From Cercis canadensis (taxonomy: Eukaryota > Streptophyta > Magnoliopsida > Fabales > Fabaceae), in assembly GCA_003255065.1 (NCBI GenBank), contig QAOA01007546.1:144334-208333 (forward strand): 64,000 bases of DNA, written 5' to 3'. Shown here in pieces: positions 23,578-34,991 of the stretch; the stretch's first letter is position 1; the number at the start of each line of letters is the position of its first letter. The translations under genes and the position numbers were made by a program. The notes beneath the pieces were generated by a model, which worked only from the letters and a program-made list of their open reading frames with translations, had not been told where the DNA came from and did no database searches.

Positions 23578-24930
23578 GACAAGCTGAAGGTATATCTTGC
23601 ACCTGTTCTCTACGGGAATCGTTACACATCCTATGGTTGCCACTTTACACAATTGGAGAAACTGGAAGGGGTAAGGAAAGTAGCTTACAGGAATTTTGAT
23701 AGGTGGCTGTATTACGTATTTTTCCTTTGTTTGGTGCTATTGGTATTATGTTGAAAATGAGTTCAGAGAAAAAAGGTTGAGTGAGGGTGGTTTGGGGCAA
23801 GATGTACAGCATAAAGTTGAGCAAATATATTGGAGAACAACGTTGAGTTCCTTCAGGTCTACTGTTCTTACAGCTAATAGTTGTCATAGTTCTGACTTCC
23901 ATAAGTAGTGGTGTAGCTATATAATATTACATCTTTTGACTAAGTTTTTGAACTAGAGTTTATTTGACTGAAAATAGAAACTTCATTTGGGAAATAGTCC
24001 TATTGACAGATGGCTTCTAAGTCTGTTGGATTATGTACTTTGGTTCATAACATTCATTATCTTCTGTAGAAATTTCTCTTTTCAGAAATCTGGTCAGGGA
24101 CTCTAATTTCCTCACTTCTATACAGTTTTGTATGTAGTCTAGTGTTTAATTTTAAATGTGGAGAAGGGATATGAATGACAAGTTGTTTCCCTTTTCTCTA
24201 TTGAGGAATAAGTTGGAAAGGGGAAATGGGACAGTTTTGAGATAGCATGTGGTAAAGAAAGATAATTTTACTGAATTACATTATTGAGTAAAACCCTTTT
24301 TTAGTCTTTGAAAAATATAGCTATTGACAAATTTGTCCTCCAAATATTTTCCGTGACGAATTGGTCATTGAATTATTATTCCATCTGACAAATTAGTCCT
24401 CCAGTACTTTAATGAGAAAAGTTCTAGACCCCTGCAGATCCCTTTTCTAAATTTCTTTCATTGATCTTGCCTAACTATGTTTAAGCCCTCATTTTCTCAT
24501 TTCAAATCCTCATTTTCTTTTCACTAATCTTGCTTACCGGAGGACTAATTTGTTAACAAAATAATAATTTAATGATCAATTTGTCACCAAAAATTTTTGG
24601 AGGACAAATTTGTCATTGGCTACATTTTCCAAAGACTAAAAAAGGGTTTTACTCTACATTATTTATGTACTTACTGATTTATTTATGCATTTGGAGAATA
24701 AATATTCTCTTTTCACACTAAAAATACTACCAAATTTTTTTTTATTGTGCAGGAGTTAGTTTCTTTATTGAATGTCACATAGATAGAGTTTCTAGTAATT
24801 TTATTTTAGTTTTCATATTACCTCTGTATTAAAATTCATAATGACACCCTTCAAGCATTTCTTAAAGGTATGAGTTTTTCTTGTGCAGATTGTTGACAGA
24901 CTCCATTGGTATGTTCAGAATGGTGATATG
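23578..24930 (+). pseudogene. EDM2-like: EDM2-like gene fragment (two exons)
   Basis: Exon 1 (23578-23670, 31 codons) lies between a CAG acceptor and a GTAAGG donor and reads DKLKVYLAPVLYGNRYTSYG then CHFTQLEKLEG. Exon 2 (24889-24930, 14 codons) lies between GTGCAG and GTAAGC and reads IVDRLHWYVQNGDM. Spliced in phase, the 45 residues match the block of ENHANCED DOWNY MILDEW 2 that precedes its VDFCCG methyltransferase-like motif. EDM2 is a nuclear PHD-finger protein controlling polyadenylation and silencing of intronic heterochromatin. The next exon and all upstream exons are absent, so this is a relic or a partial duplicate. The intron carries a 369-bp MITE. Intact splice sites argue against a processed copy. 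Confidence 0.8.
24286..24654. mobile_element. 369-bp Mutator-type MITE in the EDM2-like intron
   Basis: Perfect 9-bp TSD TACATTATT (24277-24285; 24655-24663). Inverted ends begin GAGTAAAACCCTTTTTTAGT and continue for about 75 bp (GACAAATTTGTCCTCC). A 9-bp TSD with long TIRs is Mutator-like. It is non-coding. It has the same length and end words as the copy at 44985. Confidence 0.93.
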
Positions 24931-25228
24931 GTAAGCACTGATATAGTTGTAGGCTTCTTTCCTTTGTTGTCTCCATTTGCATAATTTTTGTCATGACATA
25001 TGCATATTGTTGAGCTCCTTTTTTCTCTGGCGATTTTGGACAATGATACTGAGATGTAAAAGGTCTGTGGGTGGCAGGTGGCAGCATAAGAGAGTAGAAT
25101 AAGGGGTTGGTAGGTAGCTTAGCCTCCATCCTATAAAATACTGATTACTGCTCTGCTCGTAGCGCTTCAATTTGCTTGCATTTCCAACTTAACTAGTTAA
25201 GTCCCTGCAGCAGTTAACTGTAACCGTT

Positions 25229-25291
<63 letters not shown>

Positions 25292-27300
25292 ATATATATA
25301 TATATATTATCNTATATATCTCTATATATAGATATATATTATCTTAGCAGTGCGTTGGTATAGGGGTAATGGAGAAGAAATTTGATTGGAGGAATTTTTA
25401 CACATTAAAAAAAAATAAACAATTTTTTTTTCTAGATCAATTTAAAGTTCCTTTAGCCTTGTAAGATTCTTGATCATAGAATTTTTAGGTAAAAATGTGA
25501 AAAAATTTTAATAGTAAAATTTCTCTATCATTACCCATGTCAAAAACGCACCCTGGGTCTAAAATGTAAGTTGTCTCCGAAAGGTTAAAAAATAAAATAT
25601 GATGTGAAATTCGAGAAAATAAGTTTATTCTCTTTTCTTTTTGGAAAATAAAAAGATTTTTTTTTTCTAAAGCTTGCAAATGCAACTATGTTAGACTTGT
25701 GCACACCGACAACATTTATATTCAATTAGATTAATCTAAACTACAAAGGCAACTATTTAAACTTTTATTTTTGTATAAATTGAAATTTTTTGCACCTTTT
25801 ATATTAGTGTGCAGATATAATTTCTCCTATTTTAGTTGTTTCGAATGGTGAGCACATATACCATAACTGATTTGATATAGGTGGATAATTGATAAAGTTG
25901 AGTCTCTAAGTTTGAATTATCTCATCCTCTAATTTTCGAAGGAAACAGGGATCATGAGATGTATATAAACAATATAAATTAAAAGAAATTTATTGTTTGG
26001 TTTTTCAGGTTGACAAAAAAGATAATTTAATTTTAAAAATAGAGGACTTTTAATTTGGTTCATTTTGTATTGTGTAAAATCTTTAAAATACTATTTGGTG
26101 CTATGTGGTTATTCTACTTTTTAGTGCCATGTGATTATTCTTTCACATGTGTTTATCATGTTCAAAAAACAAATGGAACAAGCACGTAACACTAAAAAAT
26201 ATTTTGGATGCCACATTGTTTGAAATTAAATAATCTTTTTTATCAATTTGAGAAACCTAACAATAATTCTTTTCAAAAATTATTAGGGAAAATTGATGGA
26301 TATTATCCAAAGATGGGTCATACAATTTATAAATAAAGAAATAAAGCATAATTATTGTGATCACTTCATTATGAATGATTGATATATTTTTTTTTTTTGG
26401 TAATAGATAGAGCTAGACTTTTTAGTGTAGGATATAAGAGAATGAAAATTCATTTTGTGCTTTAGTGCTTGTATATATCATTTCTTAATCAATAAAATAA
26501 AATATGAAAAAGATTTCTAAAATTAATTATTTGGCCTCCTTTTCAAATTTATAAAGTTATCTCTTTGAAACTGTGTTAGCTTTTTTGTGAAAGTAGTGAA
26601 ACACTTTAAAAGGGGTAAAAATGAATTGGGGATTTTGAAATTTGTTAGCGAAGAGAGATAAACGAATATAGTAGTAGGTGTTCCCTTTATTGATGAGTAC
26701 GTATACACCTGTTCTCTTCATTTCTCTAGTTTGTCTTCTTTCTGATTTTCTCCCCTTCCCCACACATGTTCTTACACATCAAAAGATATCCATTTTTCCC
26801 GAAATTGTTTGAGTCTTTTCATCTCCAATGGTCATACTTGAGGGGAAATATTTTCCATTATCTATTTATATCCAGAAAGGATTGTTATCTATATCCATTT
26901 TTCCCGAAATAGTTAGAGTTTGTATAACGTTATAATTTTGAAAAATTCCCTAAGCATCATTATCAATTGCCTACCTCAACCGATAATATTAATTAACTCA
27001 CTAAACATCATTATCAATTTCCTGCCTCAACAACTAGACATTTTTTTTTTTCTGTCTTCTTTTTGTGCTAGATTATTTCATTAACTCAGAAGGAAAAAAG
27101 AAATCCTTTCTCTAAACAGAGAGAGAGAGAGAGGTGTAAAAATTGTATATTATGGGCTACAAAATTAATGAGTATCCAACAACCAACTAGCCATTCTTAC
27201 CAATAGCAAAAGAGGAAAATGCATTGCTTATAATGCTGTACTCCATTTTATCTCCTTTCCTTGACAGAACCAAGGTTTAAAGAGAGGTAGAGAGAAAGAA
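24931..27300. other. AT-rich interval, no gene seen
   Basis: Contains a long (TA)n tract with one N (25229-25345) and a short GA run (27118-27133). The 200 bp before 27301 closely resembles the sequence before the third wax-synthase copy (CAAGGTTTAAAGAGAGG / CAAGATTTAGAGAG), so it is the duplicated 5' flank. Confidence 0.7.
25229..25345. repeat. (TA)n microsatellite
   Basis: Nearly pure TA repeats with a few interruptions and one N. Confidence 0.95.
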
Positions 27301-28630
27301 ATGGATAGTGAACTCCAAAGGTTCATCAAGGTATGGGTCACAGACATCTCATGTCTATGTTAATGTTATTACATAGCTGCAAGAATACCAAAGGGCTTTT
27401 TGAGGCTCCTCTCCCTCCTTCCCATCATTTACCTCTTCCTTCCATCTTGGTTTACCCATAATCTTCTTCCTTTCTTGGCTTGCAACTTTTAAGCTCCTCC
27501 TTTTCTCATTCAATCAAGGCCCTTTATCACCATCTCCCCCAAACATCTTCCATTTCATCTCCATAGCTTCTCTTCCCATTAAGCTCAAACAAGACCCACC
27601 TTCAAAATCACCCAAAAGAAACACACACCCATCTCACCAAACCACCCGAATTTCGACCACAAATGCAGAAAAATCAGAACCCCATGACAAAGATTCCTCT
27701 GCGTTTGCCAAATCAGTTTTAGGGGGCATTAAATTGCTTCTCTTGGCTATAATAATATGTGCTTATGACTACAGAGAAAATTTATACCCTTGTTTCATCT
27801 TGGCTCTCTACTGTTGCCACATTTACCTTGCCTTAGAGATCATCCTAGGCCTTAGTGCAATCCCAGCTCGAGCCATTTTTGGGTTTGAGATAGAGCCACA
27901 GTTCAATAAACCCTATCTTTCCACTTCACTTCAGGACTTTTGGCCTCATAGGTGGACCCTCATGGTTACCAATATTCTACGCCCCGCAGTCTACCACCCA
28001 TTACGCCGCCAATTCACACGTGTGTTAGGCCCCATATGGGGCCTGCCACCGGCCACATTTGTCGTTTCCGGTGTCATGCATGAGTTTATATATTAGAGTA
28101 AAACTTTTTTTTAGTTCTTGAAAAATGTAATTACTGACAAATTCATCATTCAAAAATTTTTGGTGACAAATTGGTCATTGAATTATTATTCCACTGACAA
28201 ATTAGTCCTCCAGTAGGCAAGATTGGTGAAAAGAAAAGGAGGACTTGAAATGAAAAAATAAGGGCTTAAACATAGCTAGGCAAGATCAATGAAAGAAATT
28301 TAAGAAAGGGGTCTGCAGGAATCCAGACCATACCTTGCACGCATGCCTCCCACGTAGGAAGTCACGTGGTTCTTTGTCCTACATGGCATGTGCATGATCA
28401 CTGAGGTGGCGGTGAAGAAGGTGATGGTGCACCGTGGATGGAGGTTACACTGGCTAGTGTCATGGCCGCTCACGGTTGCATTTTTGGTGGTTACATGCGA
28501 GTGGCTATTTTTTCCTCAGCTATTAAGGAATGGTGTGGATAGAAGAACAATAGGGAAATATGCAATTATGATAGACTTTGTTAAGTCCAAGTTACCGTTG
28601 CACTTGTATATTAGCAATAAATATAAATAG
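27301..28630 (+). pseudogene. Wax synthase (MBOAT) copy A, disrupted by a MITE
   Basis: Family role: ER-membrane acyl-CoA:long-chain alcohol O-acyltransferase making wax esters. Start ATG 27301 (MDSELQRFIKVWV). Seen in order: hydrophobic helices, [36 protein letters not shown] and the SGVMHEFIY motif with the family's conserved His (28068-28094), then WFFVLHGMC, WRLHWLVSWPLTVAFL and LLRNGVDRRTI to the stop at 28628-28630. Lesions: TAA at 27361-27363 (copy C has TAT), a deletion of about 26 nt near 27446 that changes frame, a MITE at 28096 directly after HEFIY, and TAG at 28355-28357 where copy C has TGG. The frame is otherwise open from about 27476. Neighbours are three other copies in the same orientation. 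Confidence 0.9.
28096..28330. mobile_element. Truncated GAGTAAAA-family MITE inside wax synthase copy A
   Basis: The left end GAGTAAAACTTTTTTTTAGT is intact. The interior from 28205 matches the reverse complement of the interior of the 24286 element (GGCAAGATTGGTGAAAAG ... GGGTCTGCAGG). The right terminus is missing, and the wax-synthase sequence resumes with CCTTGCACGC at about 28333. The uninterrupted copy C (34121-34150) reads TTATATATTATTACCTTGCA, so the right TIR, the second TSD copy and a few target bases were lost. Confidence 0.85.
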
Positions 28631-28849
28631 TGGTATTCAATTATAATTGGCTAAAATTTCTTGTGTGTTGCAGTGTATGTATGGTCTTATTCAATCATTC
28701 TATATGTCAAAATGCTTGTATTAATTTGGTATATTTAAAAAGCTTGCGGTTGTAATTGTGTACACACATATGAATGTAGCTACCAATCAAAATTAGATAG
28801 AATTAATTGTATTTATTATATAGAAAATAGTGACCTCAAATAGTGATGA

Positions 28850-29839
28850 ATGTATAGTGAACTCCAAATGTTCATCAAGGTATGGATCACAGTCATGATA
28901 TGCCTATGTTATTGTTATCACATAGCAGCAAAAATACCAAAGGGTTTCTTGAGGCTTCTCTCCCTCCTTCCCATCATTTACATGTTCCTCACTCTTCCCT
29001 TGAACCTCTACTCCTTGCTTGGCTTGGCAATTTCAAACCGGTCCTTTTATCATTCAATCAAGGCCCTTTATCACCACTTCTCCCAAACAATTCCATAATT
29101 CATCTCCATAGCTTCTCTTCTCATTAATCTCAAACAAGACCCATCTTCCAAATTAACCAAAAGAAACACAGCTCCATCTCACCAAAATTCGACTTCAAAT
29201 GCACAAGTACCAAAACCCCAGGAATTCTCTATAGTCACCAAAGAGATTTTATTAGGCACAAAAGTGCTTCTCTTGCCTATAATATAATAATCCGCGCTGT
29301 TGACAACAAAAAATATCTAAACCCTCATTTCTTGTTGGTTGCCTATATTGGCTACACGTACTTTGCCTTGGAAATTTTGCTTGCCCTGCGTGCAGCCCCA
29401 GGTGGAGGCATTTTTGGGTTTGAGATAGAGCCACAGTTCAATGAGCCCTATCTTTCTACTTCACTTCAGGACTTTCGGGGTCGTAGATGGAACCTCATGC
29501 TTCCTACTCTTCTATGCCCTGCCGTCTATCATCCCCTCCCTCGCTTCTCTAACCCTTTCTTAGGTCCATTGTGGGGCCCACTCGATCGCCGCCGCCGTCA
29601 CCTCATTGCTTGTATCCGGTGGGAAGTCATGTGTTTTTGTGTCCTACATGGCATTTGCACCACCATTGAGGTGGCGGTTGCACGGGGCGGTGTCTGGGCC
29701 ACTCACGATGTTGTTTCTGGCAATTACCCTAAAGTGGTTGTTTTACCCTCACCTAATGAGGAATGGCTTGGATGACAGAATTATTCAAGAGTTGGCAATT
29801 ATGAGAGGTTTTGTCAACTCCATGTTACCACTAAACTAA
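28850..29839 (+). pseudogene. Wax synthase (MBOAT) copy B, catalytic motif deleted
   Basis: Start ATG 28850 (MYSELQMFIKVW) aligns with copies A and C. The N-terminal helices run to about 29040, where an extra base near GCTTGGCAA shifts frame. The central part (29332 on) reads FALEILLALRAAPGGG then [20 protein letters not shown] and RWNLMLPTLL. After the ACIR codons (29608-29619) the sequence jumps to WEVMCFCVLHGIC, so the family's SGVMHE..YY segment with the putative catalytic His is gone. A further frameshift near 29660 moves the C-terminal helices (LTMLFLAITLKWLFYPHLMRNG) to another frame, ending 29839. In-frame stops also lie near 29290. Not functional. Confidence 0.88.
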
Positions 29840-30061
29840 TATATTTACAACAAGTACAATAGTGAAATTTAGTTATAATTGGTCAAAAATCAAAATAGCT
29901 TCATAGTTGCAATATGTATAAACTCTTATTATTTGTAGACAAATTTATAAAGTTATGTTAGTAATTGTATTTAAATTCGAAAAGCAAACTTTAGTTGAAT
30001 TCAATAGATTTATATAAGTTTGTAAAATAAAAAATTATGCAATTAGTATTCTTTTAATATT

Positions 30062-30289
30062 GCCAATTGGACTGTAGATCAGTTGGTCATAAAACTCTCT
30101 TCGTAAGAAGAGAGTCTTGTGTTCGAGACCTTTCATTGACAAAATGAGAAGCTCAAAGCGCTCTACCTCATAAAACTACAACTGTAAATGCTTTGACAAC
30201 GAGACCCTTGGATAGCTCACCTCAGATTTAGTAAGTTTAGCTCTATTCAGAGGTTGGGATCATGGTTCTTGGATTAAAAAAAAAAAAAA
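30062..30289 (+). mobile_element. tRNA-derived SINE
   Basis: A tRNA-like head with a box A-like TGTAGATCAGTTGGT (30073-30087) and box B-like TGTTCGAGACC (30119-30129), a ~130-bp body and a 3' A-run. The flanking direct repeat TCTTTTAATATT (30050-30061 and 30290-30301), extending to about 15 bp with a mismatch, is the TSD of target-primed insertion. It is not a functional tRNA: no cloverleaf can be closed. Confidence 0.85.
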
Positions 30290-30721
30290 TCTTTTAATAT
30301 TACCTTGCAAGTGCGCCTCCCACTTGCTCTTTAAAAAAAATGCTTAATGTTCTCTCAAATGTGTTTTTTTTTGGCCTTGTTCTCTCAAATGTTTGATAAG
30401 GGCTTTTGATGTTAGCCTCACATGCTCTACCTAAATAATAAGGTAAGAGAAAATTATTGCTTTGATTGTTGAAAGATATGTCTATTTTTTTATTATTAAA
30501 TTTATAGTCAAAATGTTTTAAATTNATCTATATGTCAATGTCAAGCGACTCATAAATGTTGCATGTACGTATACCTTAATATATGTATGTAACATTTTCT
30601 GTTTGTATAGCTAATTAAAAACTACTCAAAAATTTATAGGCCAAACATTTTTTTTTTTTCTCGAGTAGTAATGTTTTTCTACTACTCAATTCCTACAAAA
30701 ACCCACTACACCAATTTAAAA

Positions 30722-30912
30722 CTGCATCAATTATTTTTTTTTTTGGATTTCCCAATATATTCCCAAGCGTTGCCTAGGACTAATCCATCGAGATACTCTC
30801 GGGCGCCAAAGCGGGAACCTCTCCCAAAAAAGTGTGTTACATCTACAAAGGCTCAAATTCGAGACCACTTACTTAAATGACCAGAGCCTCTTTCACTTAG
30901 GCCAACCTTCAT
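30722..30912 (-). mobile_element. Second tRNA-derived SINE (minus strand)
   Basis: Read on the minus strand: TTGGCCTAAGTGAAAGAGGC (box A-like), GGTCTCGAATTTGAGCC (box B-like), a GC-richer body with GGGAACCTC-type words (GGTTCCCGC, GGATTAGTCC), and a terminal A-run (plus-strand T-run 30730-30743). This resembles the common plant SINE whose body ends 'GGATTAGTC...'. TSD not resolved. Confidence 0.7.
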
Positions 30913-31455
30913 TGGTATTAATTTAAACGATTTAAATTAATAGTGGTAGGCAATTATGTGGGATGAGTAACAATTTCTTTTCAATCATTTACTTCTATTT
31001 CCCTTTGAGCAATTATTAGACACGCATATAAAATACATATTATTATTACATATAAGTATGCCTATAGGCTACGGATATAGCATTTGCCAATGACTTAATT
31101 AACAACTGGACCACTAGAGACCTTACATTGAAACATTTGTGTTTAAGAATTTTAAAATTAAAAGACCAAACTAAAAAATAGCACATATTTCAAAATTTAA
31201 AATTAAAATTTTTATTTTTATTTTTTATAAGAGCCTAATATGCTGAGAAAGGAGAGAAAGCACATAATAAATACAGAGNAATTCCATGTGGATCTAATTA
31301 AAATATAAATAAGTTACATTAATTAGATAATACTATATGTAAATATGTAAAAAAAATAAAATAAAGATGTGAATTTGCAAGTGTGTAAAAAGTATACCAC
31401 TTCTAGTCAAACATTATTTTTACAAGAGCTTAATCAAGACATGCTGTATTACTAA
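30913..31455. other. AT-rich spacer
   Basis: No gene or repeat recognised; a single N at 31279. Confidence 0.6.
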
Positions 31456-31906
31456 CGAGGCTGGAAATGAGTCGAGCCAAGCCAAGTTAAGTTGAGCTTC
31501 AACTTGACTTGGCTTGATATGACTTGGTCAACTCATAAATTGACTTAAGTTTGAGTAAGCTAATTTTCTTTACTCAAGCTTTGCTTGAGTTAAGCTTATC
31601 TGATGATGAGCTGCTTGATCCAATTTGTATCGTAGTACATAAAATCAAATATGAGCCAAAATGAACCAAGGAAGCTCAATTTAATTTAACTTAGGTCAGC
31701 TCAATAACTTGACTCATTTGGTTCAAATCATAATTTTACATTTTAACTATATATATATGAGTCAAAAAGAGTGAAGCTTGAGTTTGGCTCATTTATATTA
31801 AATAAGTCATATTATTTGGCTAAAATTGACTCGTTTGGTGGATGAGCTAACGTTAGGAAGCCGGGACAAACCAAGCCATGAGTTGCTTGGCTTATTTCCA
31901 GCTCTA
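31456..31906. mobile_element. hAT-like MITE (GAGGCTGGAAAT ends)
   Basis: Ends GAGGCTGGAAATGAGTCGAG and, at the right, CTTATTTCCAGCTCTA form inverted repeats, followed inward by repeated CAAGCC/GGCTTG words. The flanks TATTACTA and TTTACTGC are only partly similar, so an 8-bp TSD is not certain. Non-coding. Confidence 0.65.
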
Positions 31907-32336
31907 TTTACTGCTATTTGATAGCCTCAAAAATAACCAAAGGCAAGCTCTTGTTCCTCTTCTTTTCCCCAGTATTCAACCTCTTGACCGTCCTTCTTCT
32001 CTCTCTTTCTCTCCTTGCCATTCTTTTTATGCTACTAAAATATTTCATGAACTAGGAAGAAAAACATTAAAGAGGTTGTTTGGGAATTAAAATTGGGGAG
32101 AAAGGAGATGAAAGAAAAGGAATAAATTTGTCCATCCTCTTGTTTGGGAGTTCAAGATTAAAAGAGAAAAAGAAACCAATGAGTAAATTTAAACCTCCAC
32201 ATTCTTTTTTTACCTTCACTTTTGTGTTCTTTCAATTTTGGGGATTTGGAGAGGAAATAAGAGTAGTTTACTATTACACCTTGATTTATTTCTTCAAATT
32301 CTTTTTTAAACACTATTTATATAACATTATTAAATC

Positions 32337-32815
32337 GGTTTAAATATACTATAAGTCCTTGTTATTTGGACGAATTTTAAATCAAATCCCTATAATATTT
32401 TTTTTTTTCTTTTGAGATCCTTATAGTTTAAAATTTTTTAAATTTGGTCTCTGTCATCATCTCTGGTTATAAATCTATCAGTTTAATACTGACATGACAA
32501 ACGGTTTGTCTGTGTGGCAATAAAATAGCATAAAAATTGTCACTTCATCAATTTTTTATACACTTTTTTGAGCCAAAATTTGATAAAATGACAATTTTTG
32601 TGCCACTTTGGCACTATGTCAACTTCTTTTATTGTCACATAGACAAGTCATTTGCTATATTAACACTAAACTGACAGAATTATAACCAGAAGGTAATAAT
32701 AGGGACTCAATTAAAAAAATTTCAAACTATAAGGACCCTAAAAGAGGAAAAAAAATATATAGAGGCCTAATTCAAAATTTGTCCAAACTATAGGGACCTG
32801 TAGTACATTTAAATC
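32337..32815. mobile_element. 479-bp Mutator-type MITE
   Basis: Perfect 9-bp TSD TATTAAATC (32328-32336; 32816-32824). Inverted ends begin GGTTTAAATATACTATAAGT and GATTTAAATGTACTACAGGT (reverse complement of the right end) and stay complementary for about 60 bp. Non-coding, a different family from the GAGTAAAA MITEs. Confidence 0.9.
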
Positions 32816-33308
32816 TATTAAATCTTATATTAAATATATTTACTTTATAAATAAATGATAAAGTTGTAAAATTATAAATTTTTATTTATTTCTTTTTTTC
32901 TCTCATTTTATTCATTTTAATCATACAAATAAGGGAGAGAAAAATCTCTCCCATTCTCTTCTTTTCCTTTCTCTTTGTCTCCTCTTGTATCCTTCCTCTT
33001 CAACTCCTAATCAAACCCTAAAGTTCCCTCTTTCAAAGAGGAGAGAGGAGGAACACATCTTGAAACATCTCCAGATCAACAACCAAAAACAGAGACCCAC
33101 TTGGCAATAAAGTAGGCAAAATAAATAAATTGTTCACTGCCCGACATTTACATCAGCAATTAATTGCCCATTCTTAGTTCTCACCTAAAACGCTTAAAAC
33201 CAAAGACGAAAATATATCCATTACCCCAATGTCCATGAGTGCTGCTTTATCTTCATTTTGAGATCTTTAAGAGCTTTAGAAAGAACCAAGATTTAGAGAG
33301 AAAGAGAA

Positions 33309-34215
33309 ATGGATAGTGAAATCCAAAGGTTCATCAAGGTATGGATCACAGCCATCTCATGTCTATGTTATTGTTATTACATAGCTGCAAGAATACCAAA
33401 GGGCTTGTGGAGGCTCCTCTCCCTCCTTCCCATCATTTACCTCTTCCTTATCCTTCCCTTCAATCTCTCTTCGTTACATCTTGGTGCACCCACAATCTTC
33501 TTCCTTTCTTAGCTTGCAACTTTCAAGCTCCTCCTTTTCTCATTCAACGAAGGCCCTTTATCACCATCTCCTCCAAACATCTTCCATTTCATCTCCATAG
33601 CTTCTCTTCCCATTAAGCTCAAACAAGACCCACCTTCAAAATCACCCAAAAGAAATGCACACCCATCTCACCAAACCACCCAAATTTTGACATCAAATGC
33701 AGAAAAATCAGAACCCCATGACAATGATTCCTCTGCATTTGCCAAATCGGTTTCAGTGGGCATTAAATTGCTTCTCTTGGCTATGATAATCTGTGCTTAT
33801 GACTACAGAGAAAATTTACACCCTCGTTTCATCTTGGCTCTCTATTGTTGCCACATGTACCTTGCCTTAGAGATCGTTCTAGCCTTAGTGCTATCCCAGC
33901 TCGAGCCATTTTTGGGTTTGAGATAGAGCCACGGTTCAATGAACCTTATCTTTCCACTTCACTTCCGGACTTTTGGGGTCGTAGGTGGAACCTCATGGTT
34001 ACCAATATTTTACGCCCCGCCGTCTACCACCCATTACGCCTCCTATTCACACGTGTCTTAGGCCCAATGTGGGGCTTGCCACCAGCCACATTTGCCACAT
34101 TTGTCATTTCCGGTGTCATGCATGAGTTTATATATTATTACCTTGCACGCGCGCCTCGCACGTGGGAAGTCACGTGGTTCTTTGTCCTACATGGTGTTAG
34201 GAAAACAATAATGGA
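33309..34215 (+). pseudogene. Wax synthase (MBOAT) copy C, 3'-truncated
   Basis: Start ATG 33309 (MDSEIQRFIKVWITAIS). It is the best preserved N-terminal part. One frame is open from 33309 to 33926 except for TAG at 33510-33512 (copy A has TGG). A one-base deletion near 33882 shifts frame; beyond it come [40 protein letters not shown], the conserved [16 protein letters not shown] and [13 protein letters not shown]. Resemblance ends near 34215, where unrelated sequence begins, so the last helices are missing. It serves as the reference for locating insertions in copies A and B. Family role as for copy A. Confidence 0.9.
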
Positions 34216-34644
34216 GACTAACTAAGTTGGCTTTGAGGCGTGAACAATTACACTATCATGAGTATAATATTGCTTCTCTACAAAAGCAAATTACCTCAGG
34301 ATACAACAAAGTCCTCAAAAACTCTCAATGGAAAAGTGAATTCTAATGCATTAGGGTGTNCTCTTTCTTTCTTCTGCATTTTGTTCGGTCATATGACTCA
34401 TATCCATCTCTGTTTCTGCTCTTTATTTCTTCTGCATTCTGCTATCTTTTTTTTTTCTTCACTTTGTTGTTTCATATTGGAAGAAGATAGATACTATAGA
34501 AAACTTTCTAATTGGGCAACCCAGAATTCTTTCTTGATAGGAACTTCTTTTTTTTTTTTTCCAATATATCAAGGCTTCTTAAACTGTCACTATCAGCAAT
34601 ATAGCAAAAACATAACAAATATAAGAGTACCCTGCCTTGTGTAA

Positions 34645-34943
34645 AGGCCATAAAAGAGTGTCAAAATTTGCATCAAACACATTGGTATAAAGTGAATTAC
34701 CATCTCTCAATGGCATGTTATTTCCATCAAAAAATGCATAGTCAAAGGAGAAATGATTTTTGCTATATAGACTAAGGAATCAATAGATATTGACTCAAAA
34801 GGGTGCACATTTGAATATAAGAATTGAACTATTTGTATGTTTTTAAGAGCTGGGAGAGTTGACTTTAGATATGTACCATTATATGCTTTAAGAAATGGTT
34901 CATTACCCACTGCAACATACATGCTTAATGGCATTGCAAACAT
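34645..34943 (-). pseudogene. GH17 beta-1,3-glucanase fragment
   Basis: Minus strand reads [20 protein letters not shown] then TLPALKNIQ (34920-34835), jumps to [12 protein letters not shown] (about 34830-34795), and in another frame continues [20 protein letters not shown] and [13 protein letters not shown] to about 34645. These are successive blocks of plant GH17 glucan endo-1,3-beta-glucosidases. The NEP glutamate of the active site is present. About 40 family residues between the first two blocks are missing, as are both ends. A secreted cell-wall enzyme in intact form; here a fragment. Confidence 0.85.
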
Positions 34944-34991
34944 AAACCAGAGTGAGAAAATAAGTTAAAATCAAACATACAACAAATGTGT

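Noticed and set aside
30062-30140. Possible tRNA gene (box A and box B present)
   Set aside because: Stems of a cloverleaf cannot be closed, and the A-tail and TSD show a SINE.
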